Part shown: positions 7,901 through 15,013 of the stretch, one piece after another
Position numbering within the stretch: the first letter of the stretch is position 1
Layout of the letters: every line of letters begins with the position of its first letter
NCBI GenBank assembly: GCA_944320885.1
Contig: CALUJE010000029.1
Span: 1-33,474, forward strand
Reading direction: 5' to 3'
Length of the DNA stretch: 33,474 nt
Origin: an uncultured Phocaeicola sp.
GTDB taxonomy: Bacteria > Bacteroidota > Bacteroidia > Bacteroidales > Bacteroidaceae
Notes under the pieces: model-generated
The model's database searches: none
What the model was told of the DNA's origin: nothing
Seen by the model: the letters and a program-made list of their open reading frames with translations, nothing else
Position numbers and translations under genes: made by a program

Positions 7901-8451
7901 ACACTTTCATTTTTTAAATAATCCGAAATCTTATTCATCAACCATTTCTTTGCCCTGAAAAACTGCGAAGATGAAGTATGCTCCGTTATACCCAATATCT
8001 CGGCTATTTCCTTATGGCTCTTCTCCTCGAACACATACAAGTTGAATACAGCACGATAACCGTCGGGAAGCTCTCTTATAAATTGCATCAAGACCGACTG
8101 TGGTATTCTTTCAAAATCTTCTTCATCTTCTATGTCATCAGCTAATTCATCAATAGGCTGTTCATTCGATGAGCTGCGTTTCCGGAGAGCTTCCAAAGCT
8201 TCATTTATCATTATTCGCGTAAGCCAAGCCCTTAATGAGCCTTCTCCCTTATAATGAAATTTATCAAAAGAACGGAAAATCTTCAGAAAGCCATCATGAA
8301 GAACATCCTGAGCTAAATCACGGTCGCTACAATAACGAATACATATCGCCATTAACAGGTCGGCATACTGTTCATATAATTGCTTCCGGGCAACATTATC
8401 ACCCCGACTACAATATTCTGCCAACTCTATCTCACTAAATTTTCGTAACAC
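7897..8451 (-). CDS. ECF-type RNA polymerase sigma factor
   Basis: A 184-residue sigma-70 family protein with only regions 2 and 4. Region 2 spans about 20-92 (AQDVLHDGFLKIFRSFDKF, then GSLRAWLTRIMINEALEALR). An acidic linker covers about 93-115. Region 4 spans about 120-175, with LPDGYRAVFNLYVFEEKSHK and a helix-turn-helix EIAEILGITEHTSSSQ followed by FRAKKWL. The start is GTG; an in-frame TAA lies 16 bases upstream and no ATG is available before residue 34. It is translationally coupled (ATGA overlap) to the membrane-spanning protein that probably restrains it. Divergent from it is a NigD-like lipoprotein gene, and the shared upstream region holds a 12-bp inverted repeat. Confidence 0.92.
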   Translation of the reverse strand: MLRKFSEIELAEYCSRGDNVARKQLYEQYADLLMAICIRYCSDRDLAQDVLHDGFLKIFRSFDKFHYKGEGSLRAWLTRIMINEALEALRKRSSSNEQPIDELADDIEDEEDFERIPQSVLMQFIRELPDGYRAVFNLYVFEEKSHKEIAEILGITEHTSSSQFFRAKKWLMNKISDYLKNESV

Positions 8452-8488
8452 GTGCCTAACTATTTTTTATGTTTAAACGGAATCTTTG

Positions 8489-8496
8489 CAAAAATA
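8489..8496 (-). promoter_or_regulatory. Possible -7 element for the sigma/anti-sigma operon
   Basis: The minus strand reads TATTTTTG, matching TAnnTTTG, 37 bases before the GTG start. It overlaps the left arm of the 12-bp inverted repeat, so a protein bound there would occlude it. No -33 TTTG is seen. Confidence 0.4.
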
Positions 8497-8557
8497 CTGC
8501 ATGAAACTGCTATCTTTTTTTTATTAACGTCTTTTAAGTTTTATCCATGCAGTATTT
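8492..8557. promoter_or_regulatory. 12-bp inverted repeat in divergent promoter region (candidate operator)
   Basis: AAATACTGCATG at 8492-8503 is repeated exactly in reverse complement at 8546-8557, with 42 bases between. The arms lie 41 bases before the sigma start and 49 bases before the NigD-like start. This suggests matching binding sites for one regulator, or paired recognition elements of the ECF sigma itself. Confidence 0.55.
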
Positions 8558-8606
8558 CCGTCATAATGCCATTTACTGAACAGAAAACACAAAAAAACGG
8601 GCAATT

Positions 8607-9359
8607 ATGAAAAAGATGAATTTAATTTTCGGATTATTATGTTTATTGACCTTCACAACATTTACTGCGTGTGATGATGACGATGATAACTTCACCTACT
8701 ATGCAGATATGGCAACGGTCAAAGAACTAGACGGGCAATGGATATTGCAAAGTGACAATTGTGGAAAATTGGTTCCAGACAATTCCTCAATCATAAAACT
8801 GAACGATGCAGCTAAGGATGGACAGCGTGTAATTGCTGCTTTTAATTTTTTTAACGAAGAAAATTCAAGAAATTCATCACGTAGCATTGAACTTTATGAC
8901 ATTTATCGTGTCTTAACTAAAGACCTATACCAGATGCCTGCTGAAAAAGAAGACAGCATCGGCAATGATCCGGTATATATTAAAAAGATAGTTAGCAGTG
9001 AAGAACACATAAATATCTTTTTCCAATATAAAGGTTCAGATTCTGGAATTGCGCACTTTATCAATCTGGTTACTACAGAATCATCTGCAGTAAATGAAGA
9101 AGGATTACTGGACGTGGAATTCCGTCATAACAATGAAGGGGATCATCCTCACTATCTGCAAAACGGATGGGTGGCATTTCCTTTAAAGAGCATTCCGGGA
9201 TATAGTGAGAACACAACTAAAGGATTAAAGATAAAGGTATATAATGGCGATGGAAAAGAACAAATTATAACATATAAATTTAATACGGAAAATAATGATT
9301 CTGATATAGAGTCACAAGGACTCAATATATCAAGCTTTTCTAACACAAAAACTAAATAA
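8607..9359 (+). CDS. NigD-like lipoprotein
   Basis: A 250-residue lipoprotein with a signal peptide ending TFTAC (Cys22), followed at once by an acidic run DDDDDN that in Bacteroides favours outer-membrane surface display. The body fits the NigD-like family, a small OB-like N-terminal domain then a beta-rich C-terminal domain, found only in Bacteroidetes and of unknown biochemical role. Divergently placed to the sigma factor gene, it is likely a target of that sigma factor. This mirrors the Dma1/Das1/NigD1 set in Bacteroides thetaiotaomicron. It stands alone and ends in a terminator. No TAnnTTTG promoter is obvious ahead of it, consistent with use of an alternative sigma factor. Confidence 0.75.
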   Translation: MKKMNLIFGLLCLLTFTTFTACDDDDDNFTYYADMATVKELDGQWILQSDNCGKLVPDNSSIIKLNDAAKDGQRVIAAFNFFNEENSRNSSRSIELYDIYRVLTKDLYQMPAEKEDSIGNDPVYIKKIVSSEEHINIFFQYKGSDSGIAHFINLVTTESSAVNEEGLLDVEFRHNNEGDHPHYLQNGWVAFPLKSIPGYSENTTKGLKIKVYNGDGKEQIITYKFNTENNDSDIESQGLNISSFSNTKTK

Positions 9360-9422
9360 TTAATACTCTCTTTCACTTACTAAACAGTCAATTGACTTCC
9401 AAAAGAAGAAAAATTGACAACG

Positions 9423-9454
9423 AAAAAGTCTTGTCTCACGACAAGACTTTTTTT
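9423..9454 (+). terminator. Terminator after NigD-like gene
   Basis: Perfect stem AAAAAGTCTTGTC with its complement around a TCAC loop, followed by a T-run. It lies 64 bases past the stop codon. Confidence 0.9.
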
Positions 9455-9843
9455 ATTTGACAGCTCTCTTCCACAAGAATATTATCACCTTGCAAAAAGA
9501 ATCAACTTCCGCTTTCCATCCGACAACATTGCCAGGTATCTTGCATATAAATCTATCAGAAACTGATAACCCAATCTGAACGTCTAGTTTAATCAGGAAA
9601 AGACAAAAGACAGGATAAAAAACTCTGCGCACTGCCCGATGCAGCATAGTGCATCCCTGTATGCACAACAGTGCACCGCCTGATGCAAAACACTGCATTG
9701 CCCAATGCATAACTTTGCGTACAGGAATGCCAAAAGAAACAAAGCCGGTAATTTTATTGAGAATCATATATAAAAATACAGCTCACTCTTTTGATTGAAC
9801 TGCTATCATATAAAACAACTCCCCCCCAATTAGCCAACATAAA
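9455..9843. other. Non-coding spacer with tandem repeat
   Basis: The spacer lies between two terminators (NigD-like on plus, fmt on minus). It holds a 22-bp tandem repeat and a run of seven C at 9821-9827. A 104-residue minus-strand frame covers the repeat but has no recognisable domain. The repeat period is not a multiple of three, so I do not call a gene. Confidence 0.6.
9628..9737. repeat. 22-bp TGCA-rich tandem repeat, about five units
   Basis: Units start at 9628, 9650, 9672, 9694 and 9716, each 22 bases, with consensus close to TGCAYYGCCYGATGCANAACA. Units two to four are clearest; the first has one changed base in TGCA and the fifth is degenerate. Each unit carries two TGCA palindromes about 12 bases apart. 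Confidence 0.75.
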
Positions 9844-9882
9844 AAAAGTACATACTACTCATTAAAAGCAATATGCACTTTT
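9841..9882 (-). terminator. Terminator after fmt
   Basis: The arms 9844-9854 and 9872-9882 pair over 11 bases with one G-U pair, and the minus strand then runs into seven T. It lies 25 bases past the fmt stop and closes the five-gene operon. Confidence 0.7.
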
Positions 9883-9906
9883 CCATATATTTATATTTGA
9901 ACTGTA

Positions 9907-10878
9907 TTATTCTACTCTGTGTTCGTTTGAAAGTTTATATCCTCTCAAGAACTCAGCAACCGGCATCCGCTTCTTTCCGGCAAGCTGAACAGACAGGAGT
10001 TCAAGAAAACCGTTCTGAACGGCCACTGAAAAGTATGTTTTTCCATCAGTCTTTACCTGTCCTGCCGGCAGAGAGTGTTCTGCTTCAACTTTTCTCGATT
10101 CGTATACTTTCAAAACAACAGCCTTACCGTCCGGCTGCTTTAATTCTGTCCATGATGCAGGATACGGAGAAAGTCCTCTCACAAAATCATATACCTGTTT
10201 CAGATTCTTACTCCAGTCTATGCGGCATGTATCCTTAAATATTTTAGGAGCAGGTCGCAAATCACCCTCAATATGAATATTTTCTTGAGGCATGGTCTTC
10301 ACACCTCCTGCCAGAATAGCATCAACTGTTTCAACAACCAGCTTTCCACCCAGCATCATCAGTTTATCATGAACGATTCCTACATTATCCGTATCTTCTA
10401 TCGGTACATGTACTTGCTGAATAATTTCACCGGTATCTATTTCATGCTTCAGGAAAAAGGTAGTAATACCGGTTTCTTTTTCGCCATTGATGACAGCCCA
10501 ATTTATAGGAGCTGCTCCTCTATATTGCGGAAGCAAGGAAGCGTGTAGATTGAAAGTCCCCATAGGAGGCATACTCCAAACAACTTCAGGCAGCATTCTG
10601 AAGGCAACCACTATCTGCAGATGTGCATTCAGTGCACGCAATTCTTCAATGAAACTTTCATCTTTCAATCTTTCCGGCTGAAGAATTTTCAAGCCATGCT
10701 CCTGAGCGTAAACTTTTACCGGACTGGGTTGCAACACACTCCCATGACGTCCTACCGGCTTATCGGGCATAGTAATTACTCCTACCACATTGTATCCACC
10801 TTCAACCAGACATCGCAGACTTTCTACTGCAAAATCGGGAGTACCCATATATACAATTCGCAAATCTTTCTTTTCCAT
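9907..10878 (-). CDS. fmt: Methionyl-tRNA formyltransferase
   Basis: A 323-residue enzyme that formylates Met-tRNA(fMet) using 10-formyltetrahydrofolate for translation initiation. Motifs are the N-terminal IVYMGTPDFAV, the catalytic NLHASLLPQYRGAAPINW (Asn110, His112) and the active-site Asp148 in FFLKHEIDTGEI. The C-terminal tRNA-binding domain follows from about residue 205. The start was placed at the ATG giving MEKKDLRIVY. A longer frame adds 34 residues that run into the clc gene and are not conserved-looking. The ATG lies 13 bases after the clc stop with a purine-rich AAAGAGAA before it. It is the last gene of the operon. Confidence 0.96.
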   Translation of the reverse strand: MEKKDLRIVYMGTPDFAVESLRCLVEGGYNVVGVITMPDKPVGRHGSVLQPSPVKVYAQEHGLKILQPERLKDESFIEELRALNAHLQIVVAFRMLPEVVWSMPPMGTFNLHASLLPQYRGAAPINWAVINGEKETGITTFFLKHEIDTGEIIQQVHVPIEDTDNVGIVHDKLMMLGGKLVVETVDAILAGGVKTMPQENIHIEGDLRPAPKIFKDTCRIDWSKNLKQVYDFVRGLSPYPASWTELKQPDGKAVVLKVYESRKVEAEHSLPAGQVKTDGKTYFSVAVQNGFLELLSVQLAGKKRMPVAEFLRGYKLSNEHRVE

Positions 10879-10891
10879 ACAATTCTCTTTT

Positions 10892-12688
10892 TTAATCGGC
10901 AGAAAAATCAACCAATACCTGACGATAATTATTAAATATCTTCGATTTGGATATAAATCCAACATACTTTCCGTCTTCATCCACTACCGGCAAGTTCCAG
11001 GCTTTTGTATCATCAAACTTCCGCATTACAATATCCATGGAATCATTGGTATGTATCTTGGCAGGAGGAGACACCATGAACTTATCTACCGTAAAACGAT
11101 GATACAGCTCCTGACGGAACATTATATTACGGATATCATCCAAAAGTACAATTCCTAAAAGTTCATCTTTTCCATTCACGACCGGAAAAACATTGCGCCG
11201 TGTCTTTGAAATGACTTGTACCATCTTGCCTAAATCCATCTCCGGCGATACTTTGGCAAAGTCATTTTCGACTACCGACTCCACATTCATCAGAGTCAAT
11301 ACAGCCTTATCCTTATGATGAGTCAGCAGTTCGCCTTTCTTGGCCAAACGCATGGAGTAAATACTATGAGGCTCAAAAACAATAATTGTCAGATATGCAC
11401 TGACTGATACTATCATCAACGCCAGAAACAGGTCATATCCTCCGGTAAGTTCCGCTATCAGGAAGATGCCTGTCAAAGGAGCATGCATTACTCCCGACAT
11501 CAGTCCGGCCATACCCAAAAGAGCAAAGTTCTTTTCCGGGATATAAGGTCCCAAATCAAACTGGTTGCAAAAACGTGCAAAAATAAAGCCGGTAATACAC
11601 CCCAGGAACAGACTCGGAGCAAATATACCACCACAGCCGCCACCTCCATTGGTTGCACTTGAAGCATAGACCTTAAATATAACTATCAGCAACAGATATA
11701 TCAAAAGCAAATCGGCATGCCCGTAAAAGAACGAATTATCGAGCACATTATCCCAGTCATCCAGGTTTTGACCATTCAGCAATAAATTAATCGTTGAATA
11801 TCCTTCACCATATAATGGAGGAAAGAGAAATATCAGTATACTCAGCATTGCTCCACCAATCATCAGCTTGATATATGGATTCGAATACTTGCGAAAAACA
11901 TCTTCTACAGAATCCATAGCACGAGTAAAATACAATGAAACCAAGCCACAGCATATACCCAATAATATGGCGTACGGGATACGTTCTACAACAAAAGGAT
12001 TATCCAGATGAAAACGGAACATGGCTTCCATGCCCGTAGTTATGTAAGAAAAAGTAGCCGCTGTAACGCATGAAACCAATAAGGGCAACAATGAAGCCAT
12101 TGTAAGGTCTATCATCAAGACCTCCAGTGTAAACACTAGTCCGGCAATAGGAGCCTTAAAGATACCGGCGACCGCTCCCGCAGCACCGCATCCCACCAGC
12201 AACATCAATGTCTGATGCTCCATCTTGAAAGCCCGTCCCAAATTGGACCCAATGGCAGAACCGGTCAATACAATCGGAGCCTCAGCTCCTACTGATCCAC
12301 CAAAGCCAATTGTTATACCACTGGCTATAACCGAAGACCACACATTATGACGCTTTATTCTTCCCTGACGACGGGATATGGCATACAGAATTTTTGTAAC
12401 ACCATGACTGATATCATCACGAACAATATTGCGCACAAACAAACCGGTCAGAAAAATACCGATAACCGGATAAAGCAAATACAGTCCATTTGCCTGGGTA
12501 ACATCAAAATTTTCCGTCAGGAAAGTTTCTATCTGATGAATAAGCAGTTTCAGAATCCATGCTGCAAAAGCAGTAAGTATTCCTACCAGGAAACTGATTA
12601 TCAGAATAAAATGTTTCTCACTAATATGTTCTTCGCGCCAACCGATAAATTTCTGAAGCAGGTTCTTTTTTTCTACAGGCATTTCCAT
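10892..12688 (-). CDS. ClC family chloride channel/transporter with tandem CBS domains
   Basis: A 598-residue membrane protein. The ClC core spans about 25-450 with several signature motifs. The first selectivity loop appears as DISHGV. GSVGAEAP (131-138) carries the gating Glu136. APIAGLVFTLEV (179-190) and GGIFAP follow. Two CBS domains fill about 465-598 (for example VVNGKDELLGIVLLDDI and LPVVDEDGKYVGFISKSKI) and may sense nucleotides. At the place of the internal proton glutamate of E. coli ClC (the second Glu of EE) there is Val190, as in eukaryotic ClC channels, so whether it is a channel or H+/Cl- exchanger is open. It lies 17 bases after tsaC and 13 before fmt in a tight operon. Confidence 0.92.
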   Translation of the reverse strand: MEMPVEKKNLLQKFIGWREEHISEKHFILIISFLVGILTAFAAWILKLLIHQIETFLTENFDVTQANGLYLLYPVIGIFLTGLFVRNIVRDDISHGVTKILYAISRRQGRIKRHNVWSSVIASGITIGFGGSVGAEAPIVLTGSAIGSNLGRAFKMEHQTLMLLVGCGAAGAVAGIFKAPIAGLVFTLEVLMIDLTMASLLPLLVSCVTAATFSYITTGMEAMFRFHLDNPFVVERIPYAILLGICCGLVSLYFTRAMDSVEDVFRKYSNPYIKLMIGGAMLSILIFLFPPLYGEGYSTINLLLNGQNLDDWDNVLDNSFFYGHADLLLIYLLLIVIFKVYASSATNGGGGCGGIFAPSLFLGCITGFIFARFCNQFDLGPYIPEKNFALLGMAGLMSGVMHAPLTGIFLIAELTGGYDLFLALMIVSVSAYLTIIVFEPHSIYSMRLAKKGELLTHHKDKAVLTLMNVESVVENDFAKVSPEMDLGKMVQVISKTRRNVFPVVNGKDELLGIVLLDDIRNIMFRQELYHRFTVDKFMVSPPAKIHTNDSMDIVMRKFDDTKAWNLPVVDEDGKYVGFISKSKIFNNYRQVLVDFSAD

Positions 12689-12705
12689 GCGACATGCTCT
12701 CCTTT

Positions 12706-13281
12706 CTATTCACGAATTACTTTTACCGTTCCACCTGCACCCAGCTTAATGATGCTCGAAGGTTTGGGCTTTTCAGATTCATCCCGACGATTTTCCACGA
12801 TATAATCTACTGCCTGCTTTATTTCGTCTGAAATCTCACTGAAGTTTGCCGCAGAAGGTTGTCCTGAGATATTGGCGGAAGTTGAAACAATCGCCTTTTT
12901 AAAACGGAAACATAATTGTTTAGAAAAAGGCTCCTTCGTAACTCTGATGCCCACGCTACCATCTTCAGCCAATAAATTGGGAGCAAGATTGCGGGCACCG
13001 TCATAGATAATGGTAAGAGGACGGGTAGACAATTCTATCAAATCCCAGGCTACCGCAGGAACATCTTTCACATAAAATTCTACTTTTGCTTCCGAATCGA
13101 CCAAAACCAGCATTGCCTTGCTGTCTGCTCTCTTTTTTATTTCATAAACCCTCTTTACAGCCTCGGCGTTTGTTGCGTCACAACCTATTCCCCACACTGT
13201 ATCTGTAGGATATAATATAACTCCTCCTTTAGCCAATACTTCACAGGCTTTTTTAATATCTTCATTAATAGTCATGGTCAT
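12706..13281 (-). CDS. tsaC: L-threonylcarbamoyladenylate synthase (TsaC/Sua5/YrdC)
   Basis: A 191-residue YrdC-fold protein making threonylcarbamoyl-AMP from threonine, bicarbonate and ATP, the first step of t6A modification at position 37 of ANN-decoding tRNAs. Motifs are YPTDTVWGIGCDA (24-36), KKRADSKAM for nucleotide binding, GIRVT, STSANISGQP and SSIIKL. It is the short single-domain form without the Sua5 domain. The gene is embedded in an operon with fmt, another tRNA-related translation gene, with gaps of 6 and 17 bases to its neighbours. Two ATGs two codons apart (MTM) could start it. Confidence 0.94.
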   Translation of the reverse strand: MTMTINEDIKKACEVLAKGGVILYPTDTVWGIGCDATNAEAVKRVYEIKKRADSKAMLVLVDSEAKVEFYVKDVPAVAWDLIELSTRPLTIIYDGARNLAPNLLAEDGSVGIRVTKEPFSKQLCFRFKKAIVSTSANISGQPSAANFSEISDEIKQAVDYIVENRRDESEKPKPSSIIKLGAGGTVKVIRE

Positions 13282-13287
13282 TGCTTT

Positions 13288-13935
13288 TTATTGTTTACGA
13301 ACATATTTTCCATTCTTCCATTCATACTGTAACGGATCACGTCTCATGTAAAGCTTCAGTTTTTCACCATCCTCTTTATTCATATAATCCGGGGTAGTAT
13401 AAGTAAAAGAAAGACTTGTATCTTTCTCAGACAAAGAAGCCTGAATAAAAGTTATGTATGATTTTTTACGTAGTTCCTTTATAGAATCGGCTTCCTCAAT
13501 ATTTTGGGAAGCAATGAAAAAATCATCAGCTACAAGAAATGATTCTATATATTGAGATTTTGGCAATTCTTCCCAATTGGTAGAATAGAAACAAACATTA
13601 CTATCTTTTACCGGACCGCTTACGGTAGTAATCATACATATGACATAAGTAGAATCATTTACCGGGAGGCGACGCATTTCCCATGAACTGCACTCCGTTA
13701 TATCGGCCTTCAAATAATCATCTGTCAATACCGTGACTTCTGAAGTATTGTCAAAACGATTGGTAACCTTTGCCTCCATCTTGCTGGCTATAAAATCAAC
13801 ACAATCGGCACGGTTATTTTTTGTCAGTACCAAAGAAAGCGTATCGGGCATGCTGACAAACAGTTCTTTCATTGTCTGAGCATTAGCAGTAACCACACAT
13901 ATAAAACCAATAATAACGAACAGTAGCTTTTTCAT
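13288..13935 (-). CDS. DUF3256 family secreted protein
   Basis: A 215-residue protein with a signal peptide MKKLLFVIIGFICVVTANA, cleaved before QTM, so a periplasmic location is expected. The sequence fits DUF3256, a Bacteroidetes family of unknown function. The body is predicted mainly beta with paired segments (YVICMITTVSGP, SNVCFYSTNWEELP, SLSFTYTTPDYM) and has no catalytic motif I recognise. It sits between the EamA exporter gene (7-base gap) and tsaC (6-base gap), so it is co-transcribed with them. Confidence 0.8.
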   Translation of the reverse strand: MKKLLFVIIGFICVVTANAQTMKELFVSMPDTLSLVLTKNNRADCVDFIASKMEAKVTNRFDNTSEVTVLTDDYLKADITECSSWEMRRLPVNDSTYVICMITTVSGPVKDSNVCFYSTNWEELPKSQYIESFLVADDFFIASQNIEEADSIKELRKKSYITFIQASLSEKDTSLSFTYTTPDYMNKEDGEKLKLYMRRDPLQYEWKNGKYVRKQ

Positions 13936-13942
13936 GAAATAA

Positions 13943-14866
13943 TTATTTTGAACCCAAATATAAGAAAATCATACCTATCAAGACCAATATAAGGTCGACA
14001 ATCTTGCTTTTTAAATTCTTTTCACGGAAGAACATGGCTCCACACAAGAATGAAATGACTACGCTTCCCCTACGGACCATCGACACAATTGAAATCATGG
14101 CTCCTTCAAGACTTAAAGAATAGAAGTACACAAAATCTGCAGCTGAAAGGAAGATGGAAATAAGTATAATGCACCAGTCCCACCGGAAGGGAGTTGTAGA
14201 TTTGCGCTTGGGCAACCATAAAAGAATAATAACCCCTCCCATCATAAACAGCTGATATATATTATACCATGACTGTACTACCATACGGTCCAGTCCGATA
14301 CCACCTTCTGAAAGAGGCGCCATCAGATATTTATCATACAATCCGCTTACGGCTCCCAAAACAGCAGCCAAAACTACATAATAAATATATTTGTCATGCT
14401 TGAAATCTATGCCTTCTTTCTTTCCGGAACGGCTCAACATAAAGAAAGATACAACAGCCATCAGTACACCAATCCATTGATAGAGGTTCAACCGCTCACC
14501 AAAAACGAGCAAGGCACCAATCAGTACCATCACCGGCCGGGTAGCATTTATAGGTCCTACTATCGTCAGAGGCAGATGTTTCATTCCGAAATAACCGAAT
14601 GTCCATGAAGACAATACTATAACCGATTTCAGCAATACATACTTATGAACCTCCCATCCAGCCTGGGGTACATAGAAGATAGTATTATCCAGCAGATGAC
14701 CGGTTGACGAGAAGATGATAAAAGGCAAAAAAATCAAACTTGAAAATAAAGTGTTCAGAAACAAAACCGGCAATACGGCATTATCACGCAACGATTTTTT
14801 CTTGAACGCATCATAAAAGCCAAGTAGCGCAGCTGAAAGAAAAGCAAACAATAACCACATAATCAT
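13943..14866 (-). CDS. EamA/DMT family transporter
   Basis: A 307-residue membrane protein with about ten hydrophobic segments arranged as two EamA-like halves. The first covers about 1-145 and includes GPINATRPVMVLIGALLVFGERL; the second covers about 160-305 and includes VSMVRRGSVVISFLCGAMFFREK. The repeated RPVMVLIGA..FGE / RRGSVVISF..FFRE pattern is the typical DMT duplication. Substrate unknown; family members export amino acids, metabolites or drugs. Two ATGs, at 14866 and 14860, are both possible starts. It is first in the five-gene operon, with a TATCTTTG element 32 bases upstream. Confidence 0.88.
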   Translation of the reverse strand: MIMWLLFAFLSAALLGFYDAFKKKSLRDNAVLPVLFLNTLFSSLIFLPFIIFSSTGHLLDNTIFYVPQAGWEVHKYVLLKSVIVLSSWTFGYFGMKHLPLTIVGPINATRPVMVLIGALLVFGERLNLYQWIGVLMAVVSFFMLSRSGKKEGIDFKHDKYIYYVVLAAVLGAVSGLYDKYLMAPLSEGGIGLDRMVVQSWYNIYQLFMMGGVIILLWLPKRKSTTPFRWDWCIILISIFLSAADFVYFYSLSLEGAMISIVSMVRRGSVVISFLCGAMFFREKNLKSKIVDLILVLIGMIFLYLGSK

Positions 14867-14898
14867 CTATATTTTCTATACATAAACTTTTCGGGGTG

Positions 14899-14906
14899 CA
14901 AAGATA
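14899..14906 (-). promoter_or_regulatory. -7 promoter element for the EamA-DUF3256-tsaC-clc-fmt operon
   Basis: The minus strand reads TATCTTTG, an exact TAnnTTTG match, 32 bases before the first ATG. No -33 TTTG at the expected distance. Confidence 0.6.
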
Positions 14907-14960
14907 CGACTTTCACACGCATATTGTTACTAAGCAATAACAAAAAAGCATGCGGCACAA

Positions 14961-14987
14961 TTGTTAAAAAATAAAATGCTACCTTTG
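14961..14987 (+). promoter_or_regulatory. Promoter of the purine permease gene
   Basis: TTG (14961-14963), 16 bases, then TACCTTTG (14980-14987). The -7 box is exact; the spacing is slightly short. It decides the permease start, since a GTG at 14987 would lie inside the promoter. Confidence 0.65.
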
Positions 14988-15013
14988 TGCTTCACTTTTA
15001 TGATTTTGTATTT

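Noticed and set aside
8492..8557. Invertible promoter of the Bacteroides phase-variation type
   Set aside because: The repeats enclose only 42 bases, far shorter than known invertible promoter segments, and no invertase gene is near.
9628..9737. CRISPR array
   Set aside because: Contiguous 22-base units with no unique spacers and gradual divergence between units.
9453..9767. 104-residue minus-strand reading frame
   Set aside because: It spans a 22-base tandem repeat whose period is not a multiple of three, begins opposite a terminator, and has no recognisable domain.
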